DNA from: an uncultured Collinsella sp.
GTDB lineage: Bacteria > Actinomycetota > Coriobacteriia > Coriobacteriales > Coriobacteriaceae
Assembly: GCA_902496945.1 (NCBI GenBank)
Contig: CABVDE010000015.1
Coordinates: 1-46,543 of the forward strand
Reading direction: 5' to 3'
Length of the DNA stretch: 46,543 bases
Of this stretch, positions 35,187-45,643 are shown piece by piece. How positions within the stretch are numbered: position 1 is the first letter of the stretch; each line of letters begins with the position of its first letter. The position numbers and the translations under genes are program-made. Under the pieces are notes generated by a model. It was not told where the DNA came from. It worked only from the letters and a program-made list of their open reading frames with translations, and did not search any database.

Positions 35187-38100
35187 ATGCAGGCAGATTT
35201 CGCTCAGCAGCAGGGCCTTTATCGCCCCGAATTCGACCACGATGCATGTGGCATCGGCGCGCTTGCCGATATCAACGGTGAGCGCCATCACCAGATTCTG
35301 GACGACGCGCTGTCCATTCTGGTCAACTTGGAGCACCGCGGCGGTACGGGACTCGAGAAGAACACCGGCGACGGTGCTGGCATCCTGTTCCAGGTTCCGC
35401 ATCACTTTTTCCGCAAAGAGGCTCAAAAGTGCGGACAGATTCTGCCGGCAGAGGGCGACTATGGCGTGGCCATGCTGTTCTTCCCGCAGGACGACAAGGG
35501 CGTAGAGGATGCTCGCCGCGTGTTTGAGGAGGGCTGCGCCGAGGCTGGCGTGCCGCTGCTCTTTTGGCGCGAGGTGCCGGTCGACCCGCACGATCTGGGA
35601 GAAACGGCCCGCGCCTGCATGCCCACCATCTTGCAGGCTTTCCTGGGCCGTCCCGACGACACGCCTGCGGGTGACGCCTTCGAGCGCCGCCTGTACGTGT
35701 GCCGCCGCACCATCGAGAAGAAGGCCGACGCCGAGTTCGCCTTGCGCGACAAGATTTTCTACGTCTGCTCCATGAGCTCGCGCACCATCGTGTACAAGGG
35801 CATGCTTGTGGCCACGCAGATGCGCCGCTTCTTCATCGACCTCAACGACGCCGCCGTCAAAACGGCCGTGGCGCTTGTCCACTCGCGCTACTCCACCAAC
35901 ACCACGCCCAGCTGGGAGCGCGCACACCCCAACCGCTTTATCATCCACAACGGCGAGATCAACACCCTCAAGGGCAACGTCAACTGGATTCGCGCCCGCG
36001 AACCCAGCCTGTACAGCCCCGTGCTGCAGCACGATCTTGAGCGCGTGATGCCCATCATCAACCGCGAGGGTTCCGACTCCGCAATTCTGGATAACGTGCT
36101 CGAGTTTTTGGTCATGAACGGTCGCCCGCTTACGCGTGCCGCGTCCATGTTGCTGCCCGAGCCGTGGGACCACAACGAAAGCCTGAGCGAGGAGCGCCGC
36201 GCCTACGACGCCTACCAGTCCATGCTCATGGAGCCCTGGGATGGCCCGGCCGCGATCGCCTTTACCGACGGCCGCACCCTGGGCGCCGCCCTCGACCGCA
36301 ACGGCCTGCGCCCCGCCCGCTACTACGTGACGCGCGACGGCCGCTTTATGCTGGCAAGCGAGGTGGGCACCATCGAGGTGCGCCCCGAGAACATCCTGAC
36401 GAGCGGCTGCCTGGGACCGGGCCAGATGCTCGAGGTCGACTTTGCCCGCGGCCGCGTCATCTACAACGACGAGCTGCGCGCCCGTTACGCCAAGGAAAAG
36501 CCCTACCGCGACTGGATTGCCGAGGAGACGCTGACCGTCGACGCGCTCGACAAGCCCGTCGCGCCCGCGCCCGCCGAGGACGCCGAGGTGCCCGCCGCCG
36601 TGCGCATGGCCAAGCTCGGGTATCACTGGGATGATGTTGACGAGGTCGTGCGCCCCATGGCCCAGCAGGGCAAGGCCCCGCTCGCCTCGATGGGTATCGA
36701 TGCACCGCTGGCCTGCCTGTCCAAGAAGACGCGCTCCTTCTACGATTATTTCTATCAGCTGTTCGCTCAGGTCACGAACCCGCCCATCGACGCCCTTCGC
36801 GAGCATATGGTCACCTCGACCACGCTCTACCTGGGCAACCACGGCAACCTGCTCGAGGACTCCCGTACGGCCTGCCAGCTGGTTCGCTTGGAGCGCCCGT
36901 TGCTCAACGAGGAGGAGTTCGAGCGTATCTGCGCCATCGACCGTGTTGGCTTTAAGACCCGCCGTTTCCGTGCCGTTTACCGCCGCGATGCCGGCGAGGG
37001 CGCGCTGCAGGCTGCGCTCAAGCAGCTTGCAGAGGGCGTTGAGGCTGCGGTCCGCGACGGCGTGAACATCGTGGTGTTGAGCGATCGCGCCGGAGCGGAC
37101 GAGGTGCCCGTGCCGTCGCTGCTCGCCGTGGGCTGCGTGCACAACCACCTGATCCGCGCCGGCGTGCGTACCTTTGCCGACATTGTGGTGGAGTGTGGCG
37201 ACGCCGTGTCTCCGCACGACTTTGCGGCGCTGGTGGGCTACTCCGCGAGCGGCATCTATCCGTACAACGCGCATGCGTGCATTCGCGACCTGGCGGCGCA
37301 CGGCGATCTGGACGTGACGGCCGAGCAGGGCATCGCCAACTACAACAAGGCCGCGACCGCCGGCATCGTTTCCATTATGTCCAAGATGGGCATCTCCACG
37401 GTGCAGAGCTACCATTCGGCGCAGATCTTCGAGGCCGTGGGCTTTACGTCGGAGTTTGTCAACGCGTACTTCGCCGGCACGGTGAGCCGTGTGGGCGGTA
37501 TGGGTGTCGAGGACGTTGAGCGCGAGCAAAACGAGCGCTACGACGCCGCGCTCGCTATCCTTAAGAGCCCGGCACCTGCGCAGCTGCCCACGCTGGGCCT
37601 GACCAAGTGGCGCCCGCTCGGCGGTGAGGATCACCTCATCGACCCGCAGACCGTCTACCTGCTGCAGACCGCCTGCCGCGAGGACAGCTACGACACCTTT
37701 AAGGAGTACAGCGCCCGCCTGCACCGCACCGGCCGCGCCGTGCGCCTGCGCGACCTGCTGGACTTTGACGCCAGCGGCCGTACCCCGGTGGCACTCGACG
37801 AGGTGGAGCCCGCGCTCAACATCGTTCGCCGCTTTAACACCGGCGCTATGTCGTATGGCTCTATCAGCAAGGAGGCGCACGAGTGCATGGCCATCGCCAT
37901 GAACCGCCTGCATGGCCGTTCCAACTCGGGCGAGGGCGGCGAAGACCCGCGTCGCGAGACTCCGCTGGCCAACGGTGACTCCAAGAACTCCGCGATCAAG
38001 CAGGTGGCAAGTGCGCGCTTTGGCGTGACGAGTCGCTACCTGTGCAGCGCCTTCGAGATTCAGATCAAGATGGCCCAGGGCGCCAAGCCCGGCGAGGGTG

Positions 38101-39884
38101 GCCACCTGCCCGGTAAGAAGGTCTACCCCTGGATCGCCGAGGTCCGTCAGTCCACGCCCGGTATCGGCCTGATCTCGCCTCCGCCGCACCACGACATCTA
38201 CTCCATCGAGGACCTGGCGGAGCTCATCTTCGACCTTAAGAACGCCAATCCCGGCGCACGCGTGTCGGTCAAGCTGGTCAGCGAGGCCGGCGTCGGTACC
38301 ATCGCCACCGGTGTGGCCAAGGGTGCTGCCGACAAGATCTTGATCAGCGGCCACAATGGCGGCTCGGGTGCCGCTGCGCGCGACTCTATCTGGCATGCGG
38401 GTCTGCCGCTGGAGCTCGGCCTTGCCGAGGCCCAGCAGACGCTGCTGCAAAACGGCCTGCGCTCGCGCGTGGTGCTCGAGGCCGACGGCAAACTCATGGA
38501 CGGCACCGATGTCGCCGTCGCCTGCTTGCTGGGTGCCGAGGAGTTTGGTTTTGCGACCATGCCGCTCATCTCCATGGGCTGCCTCATGCAGCGCGACTGC
38601 CAGCAGGACACCTGCCCGGCCGGCATCGCTACGCAAAACTGCCGCCTGCGTCGCGGCTTCCGCGGCAAGCCCGAGCACGTCGAGCACTTTATGCTCTTTG
38701 TTGCCGAGCAGCTGCGCGAGGTCATGGCGAGCCTGGGCTTCCGCACCGTCGACGAGATGGTCGGCCATCCCGAGTGCTTGCGCCAGATTGAGGTGCCGGG
38801 CAACCGCAAGGCCAACCTGCTCGATCTGTCGCCCGTGCTGGCGAGCGCGACCTGCGAGTTCGGTGCCCATATTCCGGGTGCCGACGGTCGTCACTTCCTG
38901 CCGCAGATGGCCGCGGACAGCGAACTCGACAAGACGCTCGACTCCACGTTGTTTGTGCCCTATACGGCCGATGCCCGTGCGCACCTGCGTCCGATTCGCT
39001 TCCGCGCCGATATCGCCAACGTCAACCGCTGCGTGGGCACCATCTTGGGCAACGCGGTGACCAAGGCGCATCCCGAGGGCCTGCCCGCCGGCTCCATCAC
39101 CATCGATTGCGACGGTTCGGCCGGTCAGAGCTTTGGCGCCTTCCTGCCGCGCGGCATTACGCTCAACGTGTGCGGCGACGCCAACGACTACTTTGGCAAG
39201 GGCCTTTCGGGCGGCGAGGTGTCGGTGCGCCCCAACCCGCATGCGACCTACAAGTTCGACGAGAACATCATCGTGGGCAACGTTGCGTTCTTTGGTGCCA
39301 CGAGCGGCCGCGGCTTCATTAACGGTCTGGCCGGCCAGCGCTTTGGCGTACGCAACTCCGGTGCCACCGTGGTGGTCGAGGGCTGCGGCAACCATGGCTG
39401 CGAGTACATGACGGGCGGCCTGGCGCTCATCTTGGGCGAGGTCGGACAGAACTTTGCCGCCGGTATGACGGGCGGCGTTGCCTATGTCTTTGACCAATAC
39501 GGTACGCTCGATGCCCGCGTGAACCACGAGAGCGTTGAGCTCAAGACCCCGACGGCCGGCGAGCTGGCGCAGATTCGCGAGCTCATCCAGGAGCACGTGG
39601 ACGCGACGCAGAGCCCGCGCGGCATTAAGCTGCTCTACAGCTTTGAGACGATGAGCAAGCACTTTGTGAAGGTCATCCCGACCGAGTACGAGCGCGTGCT
39701 GGCGATTGTCGCCGCGGGCGAGGCCGCCGGCAAGACGCATGCGCAGGCAGAGGAGCTGGCGTTTGATATTGTGACCAGTCGCGCGAGCGCCGCGGATGTC
39801 GCTCGCTTTGATGTTGCGGGCGGTGCTGCGGGCGCTGTGCCCGTGGCTGCCAGCCCTGTTGCTTCGACCAAGAAGGAGGCGTAA
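35187..39884 (+). CDS. gltB: Glutamate synthase large subunit
   Basis: 1565 residues; with GltD converts glutamine plus 2-oxoglutarate to two glutamates using NADPH, cytoplasmic. GGGGAGG precedes the ATG. A 20-residue propeptide precedes C21 (FDHDACGIGAL), the Ntn-type nucleophile of the glutaminase domain. The central and FMN-binding domains follow with EGGEDPRRET and SGHNGGSGAAARDSI. The 3Fe-4S ligands are C1132, C1138 and C1143 (CLMQRDCQQDTCPAG). The C-terminal GXGXG beta-helix domain starts near residue 1280. A short Ala/Val tail ends VASTKKEA. gltD follows after five bases. A long gene-free palindromic region upstream may hold its control. Confidence 0.97.
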   Translation: MQADFAQQQGLYRPEFDHDACGIGALADINGERHHQILDDALSILVNLEHRGGTGLEKNTGDGAGILFQVPHHFFRKEAQKCGQILPAEGDYGVAMLFFPQDDKGVEDARRVFEEGCAEAGVPLLFWREVPVDPHDLGETARACMPTILQAFLGRPDDTPAGDAFERRLYVCRRTIEKKADAEFALRDKIFYVCSMSSRTIVYKGMLVATQMRRFFIDLNDAAVKTAVALVHSRYSTNTTPSWERAHPNRFIIHNGEINTLKGNVNWIRAREPSLYSPVLQHDLERVMPIINREGSDSAILDNVLEFLVMNGRPLTRAASMLLPEPWDHNESLSEERRAYDAYQSMLMEPWDGPAAIAFTDGRTLGAALDRNGLRPARYYVTRDGRFMLASEVGTIEVRPENILTSGCLGPGQMLEVDFARGRVIYNDELRARYAKEKPYRDWIAEETLTVDALDKPVAPAPAEDAEVPAAVRMAKLGYHWDDVDEVVRPMAQQGKAPLASMGIDAPLACLSKKTRSFYDYFYQLFAQVTNPPIDALREHMVTSTTLYLGNHGNLLEDSRTACQLVRLERPLLNEEEFERICAIDRVGFKTRRFRAVYRRDAGEGALQAALKQLAEGVEAAVRDGVNIVVLSDRAGADEVPVPSLLAVGCVHNHLIRAGVRTFADIVVECGDAVSPHDFAALVGYSASGIYPYNAHACIRDLAAHGDLDVTAEQGIANYNKAATAGIVSIMSKMGISTVQSYHSAQIFEAVGFTSEFVNAYFAGTVSRVGGMGVEDVEREQNERYDAALAILKSPAPAQLPTLGLTKWRPLGGEDHLIDPQTVYLLQTACREDSYDTFKEYSARLHRTGRAVRLRDLLDFDASGRTPVALDEVEPALNIVRRFNTGAMSYGSISKEAHECMAIAMNRLHGRSNSGEGGEDPRRETPLANGDSKNSAIKQVASARFGVTSRYLCSAFEIQIKMAQGAKPGEGGHLPGKKVYPWIAEVRQSTPGIGLISPPPHHDIYSIEDLAELIFDLKNANPGARVSVKLVSEAGVGTIATGVAKGAADKILISGHNGGSGAAARDSIWHAGLPLELGLAEAQQTLLQNGLRSRVVLEADGKLMDGTDVAVACLLGAEEFGFATMPLISMGCLMQRDCQQDTCPAGIATQNCRLRRGFRGKPEHVEHFMLFVAEQLREVMASLGFRTVDEMVGHPECLRQIEVPGNRKANLLDLSPVLASATCEFGAHIPGADGRHFLPQMAADSELDKTLDSTLFVPYTADARAHLRPIRFRADIANVNRCVGTILGNAVTKAHPEGLPAGSITIDCDGSAGQSFGAFLPRGITLNVCGDANDYFGKGLSGGEVSVRPNPHATYKFDENIIVGNVAFFGATSGRGFINGLAGQRFGVRNSGATVVVEGCGNHGCEYMTGGLALILGEVGQNFAAGMTGGVAYVFDQYGTLDARVNHESVELKTPTAGELAQIRELIQEHVDATQSPRGIKLLYSFETMSKHFVKVIPTEYERVLAIVAAGEAAGKTHAQAEELAFDIVTSRASAADVARFDVAGGAAGAVPVAASPVASTKKEA

Positions 39885-39889
39885 GTGCC

Positions 39890-41371
<1,482 letters not shown>

Positions 41372-41403
41372 GGTAGCCGCCCACAACCGAATCAACAAGG
41401 GCT

Positions 41404-41483
41404 GTCCCCAGCGGCCGGCCCAAAAGGAGCGTCCCCAAGTGCCGGCAGCTGGGGACGTTCCTTTTGGGCTGGCACTTGGGGAC
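41404..41483. repeat. Family E: 80-nt complex palindrome with competing stems
   Basis: Contains GTCCCC at 41404 and 41431 and GGGGAC at 41451 and 41478. One stem pairs 41417-41436 with 41451-41470 (20 bp, two imperfect positions). A second pairs GTCCCCAAGTGCC (41431-41443) with 41471-41483 perfectly. A third pairs GTCCCCAGC (41404-41412) with 41448-41456. The stems share bases, so they exclude each other. Confidence 0.75.
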
Positions 41484-41785
41484 ACTCCTTGCGGATTTGC
41501 GAGCGATTTGCTCGTTTGTCGACGTGTGGGTGTCCATTCGGCGTCTTCTTGAGCTGTGATGATCTGCTGTTTCTGTGGTGGCCGGGGCGCTTGGCTCAAA
41601 AGGGCGGGTTGCCTGTCTATATTTACCTGCGATTTTGTTGCGGTGCGCATTTTCGGTCAAGCTTTTCGTCAAGTGTTTGGTCAGCATCTGGTTTGCAGCC
41701 GGAGGCCTAATTTGCCCGCGCTGGTCGTGGTTGCCCATCTTCCTCGTAAGCTCAAATTGAGGTCCATCAGTTTGAGGAGGATGCC
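41484..41785 (+). other. Upstream region of the 41786 gene
   Basis: No supportable gene. At 41650-41685 three near-direct repeats follow each other: TTTTCGGTCAAGC, TTTTCGTCAAGTG and TTTGGTCAGC. A short palindrome CTCAAATTGAG is at 41752-41762, just upstream of the ribosome site. Confidence 0.5.
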
Positions 41786-42493
41786 ATGACTGACCAAGTT
41801 TTTGACCGAGCAGAGCTGGCCGAAGCCGTCGGCAACGATATTGCCGACATGGCTCACTTTTGGATGCTGCGGAAGTTTCAATTCCTGGAGCCGGCATGCG
41901 AACAGTTCGAGATTATCGTCGATCCGTGGCTCAGCTATTGCGAAGAACCTTCTCAAAACGAAATCATGGCCTACAACATGGCGTTTACCGATTGGCTGCT
42001 GTTTGAGCGCCCCTATTACCACGGCAAGACGCTATTGGAGCTGTATGTGGACGAGCCGCCAGCGTCAATTTCTCCTGCATCGCTCGGGCGACTTAAGCAG
42101 GTGCGTGACACGCAGTATTTCTCGCGCTTTGGCATTTTGGACAAGGATCCTGCGAACGGCATGGTTGCGCTGAAGGATACGCTCACCGACCGTCGCTTTG
42201 ATGTCTACGACCCACATATCGTGCAAAAGGAGCACTGGAACGATGGCGCGATTGCGGTGCGACTCGCGTACGTCGACGATGTCTGGCTGACGGCGGGGCA
42301 GCTCTACCTGTATGACATCGCGCGCCTGAGCGACACGGCGGTCGACGGGCCTGGCGCCGTTCATCCGGAGGATCTGCAAGACGGCTTTGACACCTCGTGC
42401 ATCAGCTTCTTCTTGCGTCTGGTCCGCGACATCATGGGCGCCCAGGGGCGGTACGTTAAGTCACTCAATATTTACGAGCAGGAATGGGAGTAG
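41786..42493 (+). CDS. Hypothetical protein, 235 residues
   Basis: The ATG follows GAGGAGG with good spacing, so it is very likely real. I do not recognise a family. It is a soluble acidic protein without signal peptide or membrane helix and with many aromatic residues: HFWMLRKFQFLEPACEQFEIIVDPWLSY, FTDWLLFERPYYHGKTLLELYVDEPP. A later stretch is YFSRFGILDKDPANGMVALKDTLTDRRFDVYDPH, and the end is DTSCISFFLRLVRDIMGAQGRYVKSLNIYEQEWE. The alternation of short beta-like and helical segments suggests a compact alpha/beta domain. The three-hairpin family B array begins 38 bases after its stop. Confidence 0.75.
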   Translation: MTDQVFDRAELAEAVGNDIADMAHFWMLRKFQFLEPACEQFEIIVDPWLSYCEEPSQNEIMAYNMAFTDWLLFERPYYHGKTLLELYVDEPPASISPASLGRLKQVRDTQYFSRFGILDKDPANGMVALKDTLTDRRFDVYDPHIVQKEHWNDGAIAVRLAYVDDVWLTAGQLYLYDIARLSDTAVDGPGAVHPEDLQDGFDTSCISFFLRLVRDIMGAQGRYVKSLNIYEQEWE

Positions 42494-42530
42494 GGGATGT
42501 GACTGGTGTCGCCCTGCTGCCCTGACTTTG

Positions 42531-42747
42531 TCTCAATCTGTAACGGGAAGGGGTCAAAAACCGGTCTACCTGTTACAGATTGAGATGAAGGGGTGCGGTG
42601 CTGCACGAATGTCTCAATCTGTAACGTCTACAGGGCAAAAGTCGACCTAACTGTTACAGATTGAGATAAAGGCTGGAAGCGGTGCCGAAAGATCTAAATC
42701 CATAACAACTAGAGGCTCAAAGACGGTCTTCCTGTTATAGACCAAGA
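42531..42747. repeat. Family B hairpin triplet (array 2)
   Basis: Units 42531-42585, 42612-42666 and 42693-42747, each 14+27+14 nt, with 26-nt gaps. The first two have perfect TCTCAATCTGTAAC arms; the third is degenerate (TCTAAATCCATAAC / GTTATAGACCAAGA) but keeps the exact lengths. Unit period is 81 nt. Confidence 0.9.
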
Positions 42748-42800
42748 CATTTCTCGGCGGGGCAGCGGCGGTGACGATTTGTTTGTCTATTTTGGCGGTG

Positions 42801-43844
42801 ATGAAGGTGTCCGATACTGTTTGCAAGCATAAACACTCGACACGTAACACCTTGGCGCGGAACAGGATGCTCGCGCGGCTCACGGAGGCGACCGAGCAAG
42901 GTGCGCTGCTTGCAACCCATGACAATGCCGAGCTCATGTGGCTGCGACGCCATGTTGGAACCGACGATATCGCGGAGCCCGAGACGTATCTGTTCTGTTT
43001 TCAGCATGATTGGGATGCATTGACGCCGGCGGAGCGAGCGCTGCGGACTATTAAGGGCCTTGCGGAGTTTCATCCCGATTGGGCGTTTTGGGGCTATGAC
43101 GCGGCGCTTTTGTGGGGTCTGGAGGTGCCGAACGATCTGCTCGGGCCGCGTTTTCTTGTTAAGACGGGTTGTTCGGTGACGTTGAGCAGCGGGTGCAGGT
43201 TGTTGCGTCCGCAGATGGCGGGCGCGCTCGATCGTGTTGACGGCGTGCGGGTGACGTCGTTTTGGCGAACGGTGGATGATTGCTTGCTGCGTGCGCCGTT
43301 CTCCTACGGGTTGGCGATTGCCGATTCTGCACTGCGGGCGAAAGGCGTATCGCGTGGGGATTTGTGCGAGCGCCTCCGCGCCGATTGCGAGGGCAGGCGA
43401 GGGTATCGCAGGGCGCAGGTGATCGCGTCGTATGCGGACGGGCTGTCCGAAAACGGCGGCGAGTCGCGGTTCCGAGCGTTCTTTATTGCGTACGGCTTTC
43501 CGGTTCCGGAGCTGCAGGTGGAGTTTCGCGACCCGCTCGATCCGAGCCAGGTGTTTCGGGTTGATTATTTCTGGAGGCTCGAGGACGGGACGTGCGTCAT
43601 CGGCGAGCTCGACGGAAAGGGGAAGTACACCTTGCAGAACGGCGAGGCCCGGGAGTCGGTCGACCCATTCGTGGCAGAGCGTCAGCGGGAATCTCATCTG
43701 ACAATGCTCGGGCATAAGGTGCTTCGGTTTACGTTTAACGAACTCAAAGATCCGGGGAAGCTGGTCGAGAAAATGAGGTTGGCGGGTATTCCTCGGCAGG
43801 CTGAATTGGCTGAGGGGTGGAGACGACAGTGGTATGGGCGCTGA
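42801..43844 (+). CDS. AbiEi-like / DUF559 (PD-(D/E)XK fold) protein
   Basis: 347 residues from the ATG at 42801; an in-frame GTG at 42771 and ATG at 42864 are alternatives, and none has a strong ribosome site. The N-terminal part, LLATHDNAELMWLRRHVGTDDIAEPETYLF, has helix-turn-helix character. The middle, HPDWAFWGYDAALLWGLEVPNDLL, is the pattern seen in AbiEi-type antitoxin-like proteins. The C-terminal ~120 residues resemble a DUF559/Vsr-like nuclease fold: FRVDYFWRLEDGTCVIGELDGKGKY supplies Asp, Glu and Lys in D...E-x-D-G-K order, then ERQRESHLTMLGHKVLRFTF. No toxin partner lies next to it. It is flanked on both sides by family B hairpin arrays. The role is unknown. Confidence 0.72.
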   Translation: MKVSDTVCKHKHSTRNTLARNRMLARLTEATEQGALLATHDNAELMWLRRHVGTDDIAEPETYLFCFQHDWDALTPAERALRTIKGLAEFHPDWAFWGYDAALLWGLEVPNDLLGPRFLVKTGCSVTLSSGCRLLRPQMAGALDRVDGVRVTSFWRTVDDCLLRAPFSYGLAIADSALRAKGVSRGDLCERLRADCEGRRGYRRAQVIASYADGLSENGGESRFRAFFIAYGFPVPELQVEFRDPLDPSQVFRVDYFWRLEDGTCVIGELDGKGKYTLQNGEARESVDPFVAERQRESHLTMLGHKVLRFTFNELKDPGKLVEKMRLAGIPRQAELAEGWRRQWYGR

Positions 43845-43853
43845 GAGGTTTTG

Positions 43854-43989
43854 TCTCGATCTGTAACGTTTAGAGGTTGTTTGAGCTCGTAACTGTTACA
43901 GATCGAGATAAACCGGTGAAACGTCGACCGAATGTCTCGATCTGTAACATCAAGGTGCCCAATAACCCTGTACCTGTTACAGATCGAGA
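43854..43989. repeat. Family B hairpin pair (array 3)
   Basis: Units 43854-43908 and 43935-43989, arms TCTCGATCTGTAAC / GTTACAGATCGAGA perfect in both, 27-nt centres, 26-nt gap. It starts nine bases after the stop of the DUF559-like gene. Confidence 0.92.
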
Positions 43990-44139
43990 CATTTCCCTGA
44001 TGTTGCTGGGGTGGGGCTGCAACGTATTCCGTCTCCCGCATCCCCTCTTCCCTCCGTTAACCGATGCGTCTGCAACAATCCAGCGGGATTAGGTAATAAT
44101 GGACAGATGTTCAAGTTTTCTGAGGGGGAGGAGCTCGAT

Positions 44140-45510
44140 ATGGCGTCTGCCGATCGTTCCACGTTGTTTATCAATGCGACCATTCTGGATGGTTCGGAGC
44201 ATATGGAGCCGCAGCCCGATATGGCCGTGGCTGTTGAGCGCGGCGTCATCACCTGGTTGGGCCCGAGTGCTGTGGCGCAGGCGCCTGCGGGTGCCGAGGT
44301 TATCGACCTGGCAGGTGCATATCTCATGCCTGGCCTCATCAACATGCACGTGCATCTGTGCGGCTCGGGCAAGCCTGTCTCGGCGGGCGACGCGGGCGCG
44401 CTCATGAAGAAGCTCGATAACCCCGTGGGTCGCGCCATCGTCCGCCATATCCTCAAGGGCAGTGCCCAGCAGCAGCTGGCAAGCGGCGTGACCACGGTGC
44501 GCGGTGCGGGTGACCCGCTGTTTGCCGATATCGCCGTGCGCGACGCCATCGACGCCGGTAAGTACCAAGGTCCGCGTCTGGTAGCGCCGGGAACGGGTGT
44601 CACGGTGCCGGGCGGCCACGGTGCGGGCCTGTTCGCGCAGGTCGCCAACAGCCCTGCCGAAGCGGCCGAGCAGGTGCGCGACCTGTATGCGCGCGGTGCC
44701 GATGTCATTAAACTGTTCGTGACGGGCGGCGTGTTCGACGCGACCGAGGTGGGCGAGCCGGGCGTGTTGCGCATGCCGGTCGAGGTTGCCGCGGCGGCGT
44801 GCAAGGCTGCGCACGAGGTGGGCTTGCCGGTAATGGCCCATGTCGAGAGCACCGAAGGCGTGAGGGCTGCACTTCAGGCGGGTGTCGACACGATCGAGCA
44901 CGGTGCTCCGCTGACGCCTGAGATTCTGGAGCTGTACCGCGGCGCCGCGGGAACACAGCTCGAGGGACGCGCGCCGAGCGTGACCTGCACCATCAGCCCG
45001 GCACTGCCGTTTGTGCTGCTCGATCCGGAGAAGACCCATTCGACCGACACGCAAAAGAAGAACGGCGACATCGTGTGCTCGGGCATTATCGAGAGCGCCC
45101 GCGCCGCGCTGGATGCCGGCGTTAAGGTGGGCCTGGGTACGGACTCGAGCTGTCCCTTCGTGACGCAGTACGACATGTGGCGCGAGGTGGCTTATTTTGC
45201 CAAGTACGTGGGCGTGAGTAATGCCTTCGCGCTGCATACGGCTACGCAGATCAATGCCGAGCTGCTGGGCCTGGGCGGCGAGACCGGCACAATCGAGTGT
45301 GGCAAGGCGGCCGATATTTTGGTGACGCGCGAGAATCCGCTCGATGACCTGTGTGCCCTGCGTGAGCCGATGCATGTGATGTGCCGCGGCAACCTGGCGC
45401 GCAAGCTAAAGGTGAAGCGCATCTCCGAGGTTGACGCCGAGCTCGACGCAATTATGGCCATGCCTGCCGAGGCACTGGCCGAGGAGCTTGCCCGCGACGG
45501 CGTTGCGTAA
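44140..45510 (+). CDS. Amidohydrolase family metal-dependent hydrolase
   Basis: 456 residues; the ATG at 44140 follows GGGGGAGGAG, and in-frame upstream ATGs at 44011 and 44107 have poorer sites. The N-terminal composite beta domain is followed by the metal motif H70-V-H72 (GLINMHVHLCGSG). K191 in VIKLFVTGG may be the carbamylated bridging lysine, MAHVES holds a metal His, and G333-TD335-SS supplies the catalytic Asp. The end (GTIECGKAADILVTRENPLDDL) is typical of imidazolonepropionase/prolidase-like amidohydrolases. The substrate is not predictable; Xaa-Pro or Xaa-Arg dipeptides and cyclic amides are known for relatives. No signal peptide. Convergent with the zinc-ribbon gene. Confidence 0.88.
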   Translation: MASADRSTLFINATILDGSEHMEPQPDMAVAVERGVITWLGPSAVAQAPAGAEVIDLAGAYLMPGLINMHVHLCGSGKPVSAGDAGALMKKLDNPVGRAIVRHILKGSAQQQLASGVTTVRGAGDPLFADIAVRDAIDAGKYQGPRLVAPGTGVTVPGGHGAGLFAQVANSPAEAAEQVRDLYARGADVIKLFVTGGVFDATEVGEPGVLRMPVEVAAAACKAAHEVGLPVMAHVESTEGVRAALQAGVDTIEHGAPLTPEILELYRGAAGTQLEGRAPSVTCTISPALPFVLLDPEKTHSTDTQKKNGDIVCSGIIESARAALDAGVKVGLGTDSSCPFVTQYDMWREVAYFAKYVGVSNAFALHTATQINAELLGLGGETGTIECGKAADILVTRENPLDDLCALREPMHVMCRGNLARKLKVKRISEVDAELDAIMAMPAEALAEELARDGVA

Positions 45511-45543
45511 ACGAGACAAAGGGACGGTTCCGTTGTCGCATAC

Positions 45544-45580
45544 AAAAAGCCGAGGTCTCAGCGCGAGGCCTCGGCTTTCT
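45544..45580. terminator. Bidirectional terminator between convergent genes
   Basis: AAAGCCGAGG (45546-45555) pairs with CCTCGGCTTT (45569-45578) with inner CTC/GAG. It has A-run and T-run flanks, so it works for the amidohydrolase on plus and the zinc-ribbon gene on minus. Confidence 0.85.
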
Positions 45581-45601
45581 ATCGAACAAATACTTAAGAT
45601 T

Positions 45602-45632
45602 TGGGACAAACAAACCTGATTATTATGTCCCA
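45602..45632. repeat. GGGACA dyad after the zinc-ribbon gene
   Basis: TGGGACA (45602-45608) and TGTCCCA (45626-45632) around a 17-nt centre containing AAACCTG. It is possibly a diverged relative of families C and C'. Confidence 0.4.
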
Positions 45633-45643
45633 CGGCACGTCGG

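Noticed and set aside
41489..41789. Several overlapping 60-77-codon frames between gltD and the 41786 gene
   Set aside because: No ribosome sites, no homology-like features, mutually overlapping in all frames.
42531..43989. CRISPR array
   Set aside because: Repeats alternate in orientation, are only 14 nt, centres share residual homology, and no cas genes are present.
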